Shown: positions 23,560-36,705, numbered from the stretch's first letter. The stretch is 64,000 nt of DNA from Blastocystis sp. Blastoise (GCA_039096225.1 JBBPEB010000017.1:698501-762500), one strand, 5' to 3'. The notes: generated by a model from the sequence alone, not told the origin. A program made the numbers and translations.

Positions 23560-26500
23560 TGCTAGAAATAGGGAAAAAAGTAATAAAGAATAAAAAGAGA
23601 AAGAAATATAAAGTGAATGAGATAGGGTCTTTAATTATTGAGATTAATAAAAAAAATGAAAATAATTTATAATAAATGACAAAGATAGATATATAGAGAT
23701 CTATAATAATAAGGAATGCAGAAGAGAAGAGGATTAGAGGATAAAGAATAAGAAGATAAGGAAGATAAGGAAGAAGATAAGGAAGATAAGGAAGAATAAG
23801 AAGATAAGGAAGAAGAAGAAGAAGATAAAGAAGAAGATAAGGAAGAAGAAGAAGAAAAGAAGAATAGGAAGAAGATAAGGAAGAAGAAGAAGAATAGGAA
23901 GAAGATAAGGAAGAAGAAGAAGAATAGGAAGAAGATAAGGAAGAAGAAGAAGAAAAGAAGAATAAGAAGAAGATAAGGAAGAAGAAGAAGAAAAGAAGAA
24001 TAGGAAGAAGATAAGGAAGATAAGGAAGAATAAGAAGAAGATAAGGAAGAAGAAGAAGAAAAGAAGAATAAGAAGAAGATAAGGAAGAATAAGTAGATAA
24101 GGAAGAAGAATAAGAAGAAGATAAGGAAGAAGAATAAGAAGAAGGAAATGAATAATGACAACAAGAAGATGAAGAATAAATAGAATAATGATAAGAAAGA
24201 ATAAATAGATTAATAAGAGAACAAGAGGATGAATGTGAAGAAGAGACAAGGAAGGAGGTGAAAAAAAAGAAAGAAAAGCAAGATAAAGAATAGGAAGAAG
24301 ATATACAAGAAAATGAAGAAGAAGAGAAAGAAAAGAAAAGAAGAATGAACAAAAAACATATATAGAGAACAGAAAGATATAAAGAAATAAAAGAGATAGA
24401 TATATAGATAGATGGATATATAGATGGATGCATAAATAGACAGATAAAATGAGAAAGAAATAGAGAATAAGAGATACAAAGATATAAATAAATAGATAGA
24501 TATAGAAAAGAGAAAGAAGAAAAGAGAGAAATAAAAAAAGAAATCAGATAGAAAGAGATAGAATGAGAGATAGAACGATAGATAAAGAGAGATATACAAA
24601 GTAATGAAATAGAGAACCAGAGAAAATAGATACAAGAATAAAGATAAAAATCGAAGAAAGAGTGTGAAAGTAAAATAACATAAAGAGAGATAGAGAGAAA
24701 GAGATGAATTGAAGAAATAGCGAGAAGGATGAAGGAAAAATATATAATAGGAAGAGGAAGAAGGGAGAGGAAGAAAAAGAAAAAGAGACGAAGATGGGAT
24801 ATGAAGACAAAGATGGGAGAGAAAAAGATCAGGAAGCGAGGAAACAAAAAGATAAAAATATATAAAGAGGGAAAAAGTTCAGAAAAATAGAAAAAGATAG
24901 AGAGGGATAGGGAAAACTAATAATATAGAATGATAAAGAGAGAATGAGAGATAAAGAAAGATAAAGAAGAAAAAAGAGTTATAAAATAATAAAGAAAGAA
25001 AAAAAAGAACGATAGTATATGAGAGAAGAAAGAGACACAAAGAAAAAGATAAATAAGAGAGAAACATAGAAAGAGATAGAATATATAGAAGATGAGAAAG
25101 GATTGAGATAGAAAGATACATTGAGATAGAAGAAGACAGAAGGATATAGAGAAGGAGATACATAGTGATAAAAAGGAAAACATGAATAGAGAGTAGATAG
25201 AAGAAAATAGAGAAGGAGAAGTAGATAAAAGAAGATAGAAAGAAGAGAGAAGTAGATTAAAATAAAAACAAATAGCAAGAAATAAAAGAAGATAGGGAAG
25301 AATATAGAATGATCTGAAGAATGAGATGTAGATAGAAGTGAATAGAAGGAAATAGAGAAGGAGAAGTAGATAGAGAAGAATAAAATGAAAGTAGAAGTAG
25401 AAGGAGAATTAGAGAGAAATAGGAAAAATACGTAGGACACGAGAGAGAGAGAGAGATAAAATGATATAAAATAATAGAGAGGGAGAGAAAGCGGATTGAG
25501 ATATAGTAAGGGAGAAACATGTAGACAGAGATAGAGAAGTAGATAGAGGGAGATAAAGAAGATAGAAGAGACATACAAGGAGAGATAGTAGATTAAGCTA
25601 GAATGGATATAATAAGATAGAGAAGAAAAAGAAAGAGATATAAGCAGATAAGAGAAAATTGAAGGAAATAGAGAATGAGATACAGACACATAAATGAGAT
25701 AGAATGAGATATATAGAGATAGATAAATATGAAGAAAAAAATAGGAATACATAGAGATAGAAGGATATTGAAAGAGAGAGAAAAGGAGAGAAAGAAGATT
25801 GAGACAGAAGGAGTAGCAGAGATAAAAGGAAATAGAGAAGGAAATAGAAGGAGAATGAGAAAAGAAGGAGAAGGAGATATGTAAGATTTGGATAAAATGA
25901 GAAAGAGAAGAAGAATAGATAAGAAGAATATGATAGAAGGAGATAGAAAAAGAGATGAATAGGGATAGAAAGAGACAAATAAGGGAGAAATTGTTAGAAG
26001 GATATAGAAGAAGATAGAAAACGAGAAAGAAGGAGAGATTGAAAGATATAAAGGAGATTAAGAAAGAAGTGAGCAAGAAGAAGATAGAGATAGATAGAAA
26101 GAAATAAAAGGAGATAAATAAAAGATAAAATGGAGATAAATAGGAGATTAAGATAGAAGAAAAGAGAGAAGGAGATAAAAGTGATAAAAAGGAAAACATG
26201 GATAGAGAGGAGATAGAAGAAAACAGAGAAGGAGAAGTAGATAAAAGAAAATAGAAAGAAGAGAGAAGTAGATTAAAATAGAATAAAATGTAGATAGAAG
26301 GAACAGAGAAGTAGATTAAAATACAGTAGATAGGAAAAGATAAAAGGAAGATAAGGAAGGATATAGAATGATCTGAAGAATGAGACAGAGAATGAAGAGA
26401 AGGAACAGAGAAGTAGATTAAAATAGAAGGAGATGTGGATAGAAGGAGATAAAAGAAAATAGAGAAGGAGAAGTAGATAGAAGTAGATAGAAAGAAGAGA

Positions 26501-28262
26501 GAAGTAGATTAAAATAAAATAAAATGTAGATAGAAGGAGATAGATACATATAAAAAAAGATAGAGAATGAAATATGAAAAACAAAGTAGAGAGGAATAGA
26601 GAGAAAAAATAAAAAATAAATAGAACAAGAGAGAGAGACAAAAAATACGGAATGAGAGTAAGAAGGAAAGAAAGAGGATTGAGATATAATAAGATAGAAC
26701 GATGCAGAAGGACATAGAGAAGTATAGAAGTAGGTAGATAAGATAAAGGCAAAATAAAATGAGAAAGAGATGTAAATAGAACAATCCAGAATGAGAGAAA
26801 GAAGACGAGAAAGTAGATTAAAATAGAAGGAATATAATGATATGAAGAAGAAAATAGAAACGTAGATAGAATTAGATAGAATGAGATAAAATGAGTTAGA
26901 TGGGTATAGAAGGAGAGAGAAATGAAACAAATAAAAAGATAAAGAACGAGATAAAGTGAAGAAAAAGATATAGATACATAAAAGGAGATATAACGAAATA
27001 AAAAGGAAATAAAAAGGAAATAAAAAGGAAATAAAAAGGAAATAAAAAGGAAATAAAAAAAATAAATAGAAAATAAAATAAAAGACAAATAAAAAATAGA
27101 GAAGATAAAAATAGAAGGATAAAATAGAAATAGAGACAGGGAAGACTAAAAAGAAGGAGCTTAGAAGGAGATAAATGAAGATATAGAAGGAAAAGTATAT
27201 AGAAGGAGGAGAAAATAAAGATAGGAAGAAACAGGAAAGGAGATAAGGAAGAAGTAGAGAAGATAAAGATAAATACAGATAGAGAGAGGTAGAAGAAGAT
27301 AGAAAGAGATAAAGTAATAATAGAGAAGGAAAATGAGATACAAAATGAGATAGAAATGATTAATATAGAAGGAGATGAGAATGGCATAAATAACTGAAAT
27401 AAGTAGGTATAAGTAGATAGAGAAGGATAAAGATAGAAATAGAAATAGAGAAATAAATATAAAAAAAAATTGAAATACAAGGTGAACGAGAGAGAGAAGG
27501 AGACAAAAAGAGAGAATGAAGATATATAATGAGATGAAGAAGGAGATTGAAAGAGAAGATAAATATAGACAGTGAAAGAGAGAAATAAAAAGAATAACTA
27601 ATCATAGACATAGAGAGAAATAGAGAGAAATAGAACATACAGAGGGAGGAAAGAAAAACGGGAGAAGAATATGTGGAAAGAGATAGAGAAGATGATAGAA
27701 GAAAATATGATATAAGAAAGATAAAGATAGATAGGAAGAGATATAGAAAGATATAGAAGGAGAGTGAGATGAAAAAAGAAAGAGATGGGGATCGAGATAG
27801 AAGGAGATATAAATAGTAGACAAGGAAATGGAGAGATATAGGGAGAACTACGACGGAAGAAGAAAGAAGACTGAGACAGAATGAAATAAAGAAGAATTAG
27901 TTAGAAGAATGAGAGAAGGAAATAGACAAGTAGTGGATTTAGAGAAGAAGATAAAAGAAAAATAAAGAAGGAAATAGAAAAGGAAACGAGAAGAAGATAG
28001 AAGAAGATAGAAAGAATGCTAATATATAACGAGGTTAGAAGGAGATAGAAAGATAGAGAGAAGTTAAAATATAGAAAGAAGTGAGAAGTAAGAAGGAAGA
28101 AGAAGAAGAAAAATATTAGGATGCAAGAGACAGAGTAAGAAGAAAGTAGGAAGAAGTAAGAAATAAAAAAAGAAGAAAGTAAGCAGAAGAAGAAGAAAGA
28201 AGAAGAAAGAAAAGAAGAAAGTAAGAAGTAAGAAGGAAGACAGAAGGAAGAAGAAAGAAGTA
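23560..28262. repeat. About 4.7-kb purine-rich, C-poor degenerate satellite
   Basis: The plus strand is almost entirely A and G with some T, and C is rare throughout. The left 0.6 kb is built of AAGAAGATAAGGAAGAAGA-type units. The rest is built from GATAGAAGGAGATAGAG-type units. Longer blocks recur: GAGAAGTAGATTAAAATA occurs near 25245, 26265 and 26500. A perfect run of AAATAAAAAGG-like 11-mers sits at about 26990-27055. Long minus-strand frames rich in Ser, Leu, Phe and Tyr exist here, but they overlap in all three frames and reflect the absence of C on the plus strand, not genes. Confidence 0.9.
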
Positions 28263-30051
28263 AGAAGAAAATAAAACTTTGATTAAGAGAAGACGATAAT
28301 TCTTGAGTAATAAGGGAAACTAGATAAATAAATAAATAAATTGTAAATATATTAGAAGAAACATACTAAAAAATAATTTTTGAATCTGGTAATGTTGAGG
28401 CATAAAATAGAAAAGAAAGCAGGAATACAAGAAAACAACCTAAAGAAGTAAACAATAATAAATAAATCTATTAAAATAATGAAAAAAAATAAAATAAAAT
28501 GAATTAGAATTCTAATTCAAGAAAAAGAAAAAATAAAGTTAATAATTATATAAAATAACAAATAACAAGTGATCTATCATATAGTATGACAGCAATATAA
28601 AAAGCTAAAGAGATAAAAGATAATTATTAAAAAAATATATATATATATACTTTGAAAATAATTTGACATCATGGACCTTATTAAGACAGATTGAAGAAGC
28701 CTATGAAAGCCATAAGACGACAAGAAACTATATATGCTAGAGAATGGGAGAATAATAATATGGATAAAGAATAAAAAATAGTAATATACATACAAGAGAA
28801 TAATCTGAAGTTAAAATCAACTTCTATTTTTAAAAATAAAAGCTAATAAAAATAAAATAAAAATAAAGAAAATATGTAACAAATGAAAAATTTTCAAAGT
28901 CAATAGGCTCAATAGCGTATGGGTGTTTTCAGGTCTTAAAAGAAGAAATCATTTTTGCGGGAATATCGAGAAATTCAAAAAAAGTATTTTTTCCCTCCTT
29001 TTTTCACTGTCATTTTTCTTTAATATTTTAGACTTTTTAGTATTAAAAACGATTCTTAAAGGTATATATAGAGACTCTATACCACTTTTGAGACTAAAAA
29101 TCAAATATTTAAAAATGAGTGGAAATCACGACAAGCAATAAAAACAATTTTGTGAAGCTTGGTATGTTGTGTATAAGCATATGTAACAACAGAGATGATA
29201 AAAACATACAACTCCTCTTGGTTTAGGACATAATTATAAACTCTCTCAAAAAGACTATTTTTAATCCCAAAACGATACCCTGAACTATAAATCATGTCCT
29301 GAATGTTATTTTAAAGTCATATTTTGATAAAGAGGTTTATTGACGATAATCAATAAACAAAAACAAGAGCTTCTGTTTTACTTTTCTTTTTTGAATTTTT
29401 AATTGTTTTGACTTTCTAGGGTAGTTGGCTAAAAGAATGCTGTCGTCTTTAGGCTAAAAAATTATGAATAAAAAAGTCAAGTCATTTTATTGTTTTTTCC
29501 TTGGGAAATCAAAAATAAGAAATTTTTAGGTGTGTTTAATTTAGGCTGTATAATGATTTATATTGTAAAAGGACTTGACGAGAATGACAAGAGTGATAAT
29601 ACATCACTCAGAGATTACACAACTTTAAAAAAATTTCTCACTCATGTAATCCATTCCTGAATTATAGACTTCAGAGAAAAACTTAAAGTCCTTTTGGTTT
29701 TAAACAGTCATTTTAAATCATAAAACACTGTAAAAGAGTCAATATTTAAACCAACTATGATTATATCAATAAACAATAAATTTTGTAGAGTTATTTTTAA
29801 GTTATTCTCGTCAAAAAGAGAGAAACTTGACAAGTTGGCGGAGCTTTTGTTCTCGGGTTTAGGCCAACGTATTTTTGATTTAAAAATCCCAGTCATTTTG
29901 TTGTTTCTCTTACGGGAAATAGGGTCAAAAAAACAAAAATTGTCCGTAGTGATAATAAAATAAATTTATGAATAATAATAAAAAAAACATTAATAAATGA
30001 ATAGAATAATGCAATAAATATATGTATCTAAATAAATAAATAAATAAAAGA
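28263..30051. other. Non-coding region with a degenerate duplication
   Basis: No supportable gene. Short frames (28577-28795 -, 28923-29141 +, 29101-29295 -, 29757-29963 +) lack family features. Two segments look like diverged copies: 29440-29530 (TCATTTTATTGTTTTTTCCT then GGGAAAT) and 29856-29945 (TCATTTTGTTGTTTCTCT then GGGAAAT), both preceded by a 'TTTAGGC' word. Confidence 0.4.
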
Positions 30052-30594
30052 CTAATCCCAAAAAAAAGAATCACGCTCATAAGTTGATGCATAAAATTTG
30101 TAAATAGGACAAATACCAAGAACCGATTTAATACTAGTATCTAGAGCAGAATCTATTTGTTCCAATTGAGAGCGTGTGAAAGGAACATAATTAGGTTCTT
30201 GCGCGTGAGTATTCTTTCTGCTTAGTTTATTAATCTTTATCTTTCTTGTACTCTTCTTTATATCTGGAGTAGCTAAGCACTCAAATCTGTAATAACTAAA
30301 AACAATATTATCATTATTTGCTTCTTCGTAATCAAATTTATAAATAATGGCTCTGTTTACTCTGCCTCGAAGAGAAGGATCTCGATAAAAAGCAACAGAA
30401 TCATGGCGATTTAAAAAAGCTCTAAGGACTTGTGTGTTCTCGGAGGAAAAATGTGCTTCAATAATACATTCAACACTGCATACCAAACGTTCAAGATCAT
30501 GTTCCATATGGCCCCAAAAGTCACGTGTATAAGTAACAGGCTCAATGGCAAATGTGTTTGTATCTTCTAGGGAACCTCTATCATGAGTACCCAT
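30052..30594 (-). CDS. Orphan protein A (180 aa), single exon, paralogue of 31980-32495
   Basis: Uninterrupted frame from ATG at 30592-30594 to a stop at 30052-30054. No signal peptide or transmembrane helix. The protein is charged and looks globular, with Cys residues scattered through the first half. It shares blocks with the gene at 31980-32495: an N-terminal 'MGxHDxGxxEDxxTFAIxPVT', a central 'KIxxLSRKN', and a C-terminal 'PFTxxQLxQIxSALDxSI' followed by 'PxYKxY'. Conservation between two diverged copies is good evidence that both are, or recently were, coding. I do not recognise the family. It lacks the TATATA-type introns of most neighbours. It carries about ten extra C-terminal residues compared with the paralogue. 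Confidence 0.75.
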   Translation of the reverse strand: MGTHDRGSLEDTNTFAIEPVTYTRDFWGHMEHDLERLVCSVECIIEAHFSSENTQVLRAFLNRHDSVAFYRDPSLRGRVNRAIIYKFDYEEANNDNIVFSYYRFECLATPDIKKSTRKIKINKLSRKNTHAQEPNYVPFTRSQLEQIDSALDTSIKSVLGICPIYKFYASTYERDSFFWD

Positions 30595-31979
30595 GCTTAG
30601 AAATTATGTTTCTAAATAATTCTAAAATAAATAAAATATGTTGAATTTTGTCTTTTCATAGTTACAAAAGACATTAATAAAAATACTAGAATTGATGACC
30701 CAGTTTTTTTCATTGGCTTCAACTTATCAGGAGTTACATATAAAAAACGAATTGGATATTTGATTAACCTGATTATTCTTATTTTTTATAGTCAATTCTT
30801 ATTTTTCCATTGAATAAAGAATAAAACGAATATTCAAAGTAGTTTTTGATATGAAACTGATATATTTTTTAGACCTAGTTTACTGTGATTTGAATGAACT
30901 GAAATTGATGCATAAGTATGGATAACTTATAGTTGTGACTTTGACCAAAGTTGTGTATCATTTAAAATTCTCATTATCCTGGCTGATTTCGATCATTTGC
31001 ATTTAATTATCGCATAAGTGATATATATTGAATATATGTGATTGTTAAAAACGAAACAATAAATAGTTTGAAAAGTATATTTTAATTTCAATTGTTTTTT
31101 ATTTAAATATAGAGTTATTGATTGATGTTTCTCAAACATGAGCTTAAGTAAATGCAGTCTAAATGAATTAGGACAATGTAATATATGTAATGTGTTAAGT
31201 CATTTAATCTTTTTATTTTAGATATATCTCTTTGTTGTGTTGATACGATATACAGGATATTCTTCATTAGCACAACTTTAATATTGATGGATTTATTCAA
31301 ATTCAAATGTTAAGTAGTACATTTTTGTATATATTATAAAAAATAGCATTATTTTCGTTTCATTGTTATTTAGAACATGTTTTTAAAATATAGAAAGAAA
31401 TTTGGTCACGAATAAGATGATGAAAAAGATGTATTTTCAATAATATCATTTCGATAATATTTATTTCGATATTATTCGTCTTGAAGTTTTATTTGATGAA
31501 GGAAGTAGTGTTTAATAACAGTATTTTTTAAATAAAAGAATAACAAGATAAAACAAAATGAAAGAAGAATGATTCTATGATTCACATAAAGATATTGATG
31601 CAGTATATAATAACAAGATATAAATAGATGAAAGATATTCTATTGATAGGATTCTATACATTATTATAATGCAATAATACATAGAAAATAGAATAACTAT
31701 ACTATATATATTTATAATAAATATATATAGTGTATTTTAATGATAATAGGCTTTATTTAATATAAATTTCTGTTTCTTATCATAAAAACGGTATATCATA
31801 TTTTATTCAGCTATTATAATATTTATAGACATTAATATACATAGTAACAACCATATTGATAATAAGAATATTATTAAAAAAGTTGAATATAAATAAAATT
31901 GGTAATAAATAAGGGAAAATTATATATACAAAAAGAAAAAAATAATGAAAACAACATAAATATTTAGAAAGAAAAATCA
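30595..31979. other. Spacer between the two orphan paralogues
   Basis: AT-rich, without a supportable gene. The 63-codon minus frame at 31115-31306 looks like chance. Confidence 0.45.
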
Positions 31980-32495
31980 TTAATAGATTTTGTAAAAAGG
32001 TACATCACCAGTAATCATTCGAATACTATTATCTAAAGCAGATTCTATTTGTTTGAGTTGAATCGCTGTAAAAGGAGCATCACCACGTTCTTCAATGAAA
32101 TAATTATTCTTTCGACTAAGTCCATTGATTTTCCTTTCTCTTACATTCATCCGCTTTGTATCTGGCTTTGCTGTACACGATAATTTGTAAGTAGTTAAAG
32201 CAGCAGATGGCTGATTTTCTGAATTTCTGATATCTACTTTAAAAACGACGGCACTGTTATCTCTACCTTGGATATTAATTTCACGACTAATGAAAATAGT
32301 AGTATCACGACCCTCAGCCATTCTACATGCTTCTTTTATTTCAGTACCTATATGAAGATCTAATTGATCTTCAATGAATTCTATCAAAGAATCAGTATCA
32401 GCAATATCACTTTCAGCTTTATTTATTGAACAAGTAACAGGATTAATGGCAAATGTCTTTTTGTCTTCAGCCCAACCTTCATCATGAAGACCCAT
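31980..32495 (-). CDS. Orphan protein B (171 aa), single exon, paralogue of 30052-30594
   Basis: Uninterrupted frame starting at ATG 32493-32495. Its blocks match orphan protein A (MGxHDxGxxED, TFAIxPVT, KINGLSRKN, PFTAIQLKQIESALDNSI, PFYKIY), while the middle part has diverged strongly. It is acidic in the first half (ESDIADTDSLIEFIEDQLD). No signal peptide, membrane segment or known motif was seen, and the family is not recognised. The tandem same-strand arrangement 1.4 kb apart fits local duplication. Confidence 0.75.
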   Translation of the reverse strand: MGLHDEGWAEDKKTFAINPVTCSINKAESDIADTDSLIEFIEDQLDLHIGTEIKEACRMAEGRDTTIFISREINIQGRDNSAVVFKVDIRNSENQPSAALTTYKLSCTAKPDTKRMNVRERKINGLSRKNNYFIEERGDAPFTAIQLKQIESALDNSIRMITGDVPFYKIY

Positions 32496-35398
32496 ATTTA
32501 AATGCTACACTTAAAATAATTTATAAATATAAATATATATATAATTATGTCTTTTTATTGTTATAAAATCATAACTAAAGTACTAGCTTTCAATTCAATC
32601 AATCTTCATTTTAATTGGCTTATATTTCTCATTTACTGTTAAAAAGAATTCTTTTTAATTTTTTTGAATCCTATTATTTTTCTAGATTATTCTTTTGTTT
32701 TTTTTGTAAATAGGAGAAACCAAGTATTTTTTCACGAAAACTCTCTTGGAGTACAATTTTCCCAAAAGACCGAGTTTTAGAGTTATTTTTTAGACTCTCA
32801 AGATATGTGAAAAAACTCTTTTGGAGTATAAACCTTACTTAAAGTGTTTTTTTGGCGAGTACCTAGAGAAACTGAGTATTCCATGTAGTCGTTTTTTCTA
32901 AGCATTTTTTTTTATTATTTTTAATAGCTAGTAAAAAGCTAGTTAAATAATAGTTTTGTCACATATGCTTTTGGGAAATACCAAATGACATTATATACAT
33001 TAGAATAATGGTTATTAAGGTAAAGTATGTATACTCATTAGGAAAAGTTCTTGTTTTCATATCTATATTTTTAGAAAATACAGCTTGTATTTGCATAAAA
33101 TAAATATTGTATTTTACCGATGATACGCAACTTGATTTCAATAGAATATTACAAATATTTCTTTCTTTCAATGACAAAATCATGGGGTTTATGTTGGTAG
33201 GCATGATTGAAGTAGCTTACATAATAAGTTAGTCATACATATTTGTAGTTATGAGAGCCCTATGATAATATTAATAATAATGAGAGGATTCCATGGTCTA
33301 TTCTTTTGTATAATGCAATAATTAAGTTTGTTTCCAGTGAGTACAATCAATCTGATTATATTAAGTCACAAATTTCAAGTAATTCATGTAATTCATGTAA
33401 TAACAAAGGATAATTTTGCAATTATAATTATTTTTTTAGTTTTATGTATACATTTTAATTATCTTATACTGTTTTCTGAGTGTCAATATGTCCAGTGATA
33501 TTTTATTGTGTATATTCTATTAGAATGGGATCTTATTCTGCTTTGTAGTTGATGTCATTATGATAATCAAACAGAAATTCTTTTATGTTGTTTTTATTAT
33601 AAGACCATTGAAATCCATGTGACACATATACTACATGTGCTTTTCTTAATATAAAATGCATCATTAAGAAATTCAATTATTTGATATATCTATATTTTTT
33701 TTTCTTCTCAAAAAGAATCTATATATATCATATTTGGTCATAATGAATACTTAAAGTCATTGAAAGGATATGAAATAATAATGATAGTTTATTAGTTTTG
33801 ATCATTCTACTGATTTCAACTGTTATAGATGCGATATAGTTTTATAAACTCAGTATATAACAACTGTGAAGAGTAATCATTGTATTTCAGAGTTTTATTC
33901 TTTTATGAAAACAAGTGTGTATAGAAGTTATAGCTCTATTAGTAGTAGTTTAATTATAATTTATTATTGAATTTGCACTTTCTAAATATAAAAAGGCCAT
34001 ATATTATTTAAAAAAAAGTCGATTTATTGATTACTTAATAATTCAAATATTGAATTCTAGTTTGGAAAATATGTGAATTTTATTCAGATATCTACACGCA
34101 ATCAAGTTATTCTTAACACTGTAGATTAACGTTCAAATCAACGAATTCTAAGAAAAAAGTAGAAAATGGCACTTAAATTATTCATAAATTGTATTATCAT
34201 GAAATATATATTCTTATACTTTCATAAAAATGAAATAGAATAAAATGAGATATCTAGAACAAGATAAATATCAATTAGCTTATAATTCTTTCAGTATATA
34301 AGTCTAATTTACATATTAGTTTTTTTTTCGTGTACTACTAACTCATAAAAATAATTTTAATTTGATTAGAACATTTTAATTTCATATACAAAGAAATATA
34401 ATGAAAAGAAATCTGTCGCAATGTTTACAATAGTTATTCAAACGAAGAAACATTTTCTATGTTTAGTTATCTATATAACTATTCTTTATTATCTTCATAA
34501 ATTATAGTATATTCAATATATATATATTAAGAAAAACGAGAGTACTATATATATTATACTATAAAAAAAGTACTACAAAAAATATATGGCACTTGCGCTG
34601 CTAAAGAAAAAGTGTTTTTGAATGCATTGAATCCTATTTTACATACTTATATATATTGTTATCATCTGTATTCACAAATTTATAGGTTTTTAATTAATCA
34701 AAAGAACTTCAAAAAATATTTATATATATATATAAATGAACTTTATATAATAATATTGTTTAATAAACAAATATTTGATAATAATAACTAGATAGTTTAA
34801 TAAATAATAGAGACCATTTTTTTTCAGCATTAAATCTTTGAGAAACAACTTTTTATAAATATTCTTAGCTTGATTTCTAGTTTATAAAAAGGATCTATTT
34901 CCTGACAATATCTTAATGGAATAGTTACACAAGAATAGAGTTTCCCAACGTTATCTTATGATCAATTCATTTTCTTTTATTTCTTTCAAAATTTATGAAT
35001 AAAAGTATATGATTCGTATTATCTATATAATATGGTAAACATATATAAATATGAATTCAAAGAAATGTTGTATTCTTAAAAAACATGTTAGATAATTTCT
35101 TTATTCTGTAACCTTTTTATACAGTCAAATATATATATTATATTTGTTTTAGATATTCTTTTTGTATACATAAATAATTAAAAACTCAAAAAAAAAAATG
35201 AAACGATAAATTTAAAAAATCTGAAACAATTAAAAAACTGGAAATAATCCCCCAATTATGTTCTTTAAAAGAAAAACTCAAATAAAATATCAGAGTTTTT
35301 ATATATTCGTTTTTTTTTATTATTTAGATTAATACAACTTTTTTGTCATAATTTATTTATTTCAAAGAACTAATATTTCGATTAAAACAATTAATAGA
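32496..35398. other. Large non-coding AT-rich region
   Basis: About 2.9 kb without a gene I can support; the 81-codon minus frame at 32959-33204 has no distinguishing features. Near 32738-32880 three loosely related segments recur, two of them built on AAAACTCT(C/T)TTGGAGTA. Confidence 0.45.
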
Positions 35399-35596
35399 AT
35401 GCCAAAAGTCTTAGAAGATACACTAGAAGTTGCTGGAACTGTTGTTGCTGTTGTTGCTACAGGTACTGTTATTGCTACTGCTGAGGCTGTTGACGTAGCT
35501 GGTAAAATTGTTGGTGGAACTGCTAAAGTTGTTGGAAATACACTCTGCGCTGCTGGTGACTTAATTGGTGATATAACAAAAAGTGTATTTAAATAA
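35399..35596 (+). CDS. Small Ala/Val/Gly-rich protein (65 aa)
   Basis: Complete frame with ATG at 35399 and stop at 35594-35596. It is dominated by Val, Ala, Gly and Thr (AVVATGTVIATAEAV, GKIVGGTAKVVG), with acidic and Lys residues spaced between. Its composition differs sharply from the Asn/Ile/Tyr-rich chance frames around it and it uses Gly and Ala codons freely, which argues for selection. It could be an amphipathic helical or membrane-associated peptide; small Gly/Ala-rich proteins with heptad-like spacing exist in several families, but I cannot assign one. No intron. It is isolated in a large empty region. Confidence 0.6.
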   Translation: MPKVLEDTLEVAGTVVAVVATGTVIATAEAVDVAGKIVGGTAKVVGNTLCAAGDLIGDITKSVFK

Positions 35597-36705
35597 CTAT
35601 TTCTTTTAAAATGTTTGCTTTACTGTAGTTTTTATTGTTATTTATAAGATGTCAAAATCTTATATATATGTTTTGCTTGCTCTTTATAACTGCATATACT
35701 AAATGAAAATTATTCTTGTTTTGTTAAAAAGAAAATATTTACAAGAATTTTTGTTTTTTCCTTTATTATCCAAAGCACTAAATGAATTATATTGATCATT
35801 TATATATAGAAATAAATTAAGTCCATCGAGTCTCTTTTGTCCTAAAATTTTCTTTTAAAAGTGTTTTTCTTGTATAATAATACAATATATATATATATAT
35901 ATATATTAATTATTTATATATATTTGTATTCTATATACTTATGTTCATACTTCAAATAGGAAAATTTTAAAGTATATATGACAATTAGTTGCAATTCACT
36001 TTATAAGTGATTTATTTTATTTGAACGTAATGAATATCACATTACAAATAGATCATGCATTCTATTCAATATTAATAAGACATGTATTCAATTATATATA
36101 TTCATCAAATCCATAATCTTTTGCAAAGTTCACCTAGAACCTATCATTATGAGTTACAAACTGTCTATTGTATACGAAAAAACTACTATGATGACATGTA
36201 GAAAAACTGATGTGAATAGAAATATATCGATAGTTTATAAAATAAGTATATTTAATATAAATAAGACTATCTACAAAAACATACACACATCTTGATGTTC
36301 GTATATATAAAATAATGCAAAATAAAAAATATGTTTGATTGAACTTTATTATACAGTTATGATTAATATATACCTATATAGCTTACGATTCCTAGAGTTG
36401 AATCAAAGAGTCAAATTTCAGTTTTCATTTTATTAATTGTAATTATAGTATATACTCGTTCAGCATTATTTCATTTTTTTAGAATTAGCACAGTCAGGGT
36501 ATGTCCATTGATTAACTCATGAAATTTTGGCTTTACAATTGCTTGTACTGAAGATTGATAGCAGTGTAAAAAATTGATTTTTTTCCCCCATGAGAAAAAT
36601 GGAAAAAATAGCAGATGCATAAAGGATTTCCATAAAAAAAAATGATCATCCATTTGTCTGTCTCTATTTGTATTTATGCTGATTTTATTTTCTTTATTCT
36701 AGAAA
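35597..36705. other. Intergenic region
   Basis: No supportable gene or RNA. It separates the small protein gene from the TLDc gene on the same strand. Confidence 0.45.

Noticed and set aside
23513-27823. Long minus-strand frames (up to 444 codons) rich in Ser, Leu, Phe, Tyr and Ile
   Set aside because: They overlap in all three frames, consist of drifting short repeats, and result from the absence of C (hence few stops) in the purine-rich tract. No domain or conserved pattern.
28577-28795. Possible minus-strand exon with a TATATA border (SYGFHRLLQSVLIRSMM)
   Set aside because: A GTATAT donor-like site follows it, but no partner exon could be found on either side and the peptide is not recognisable.
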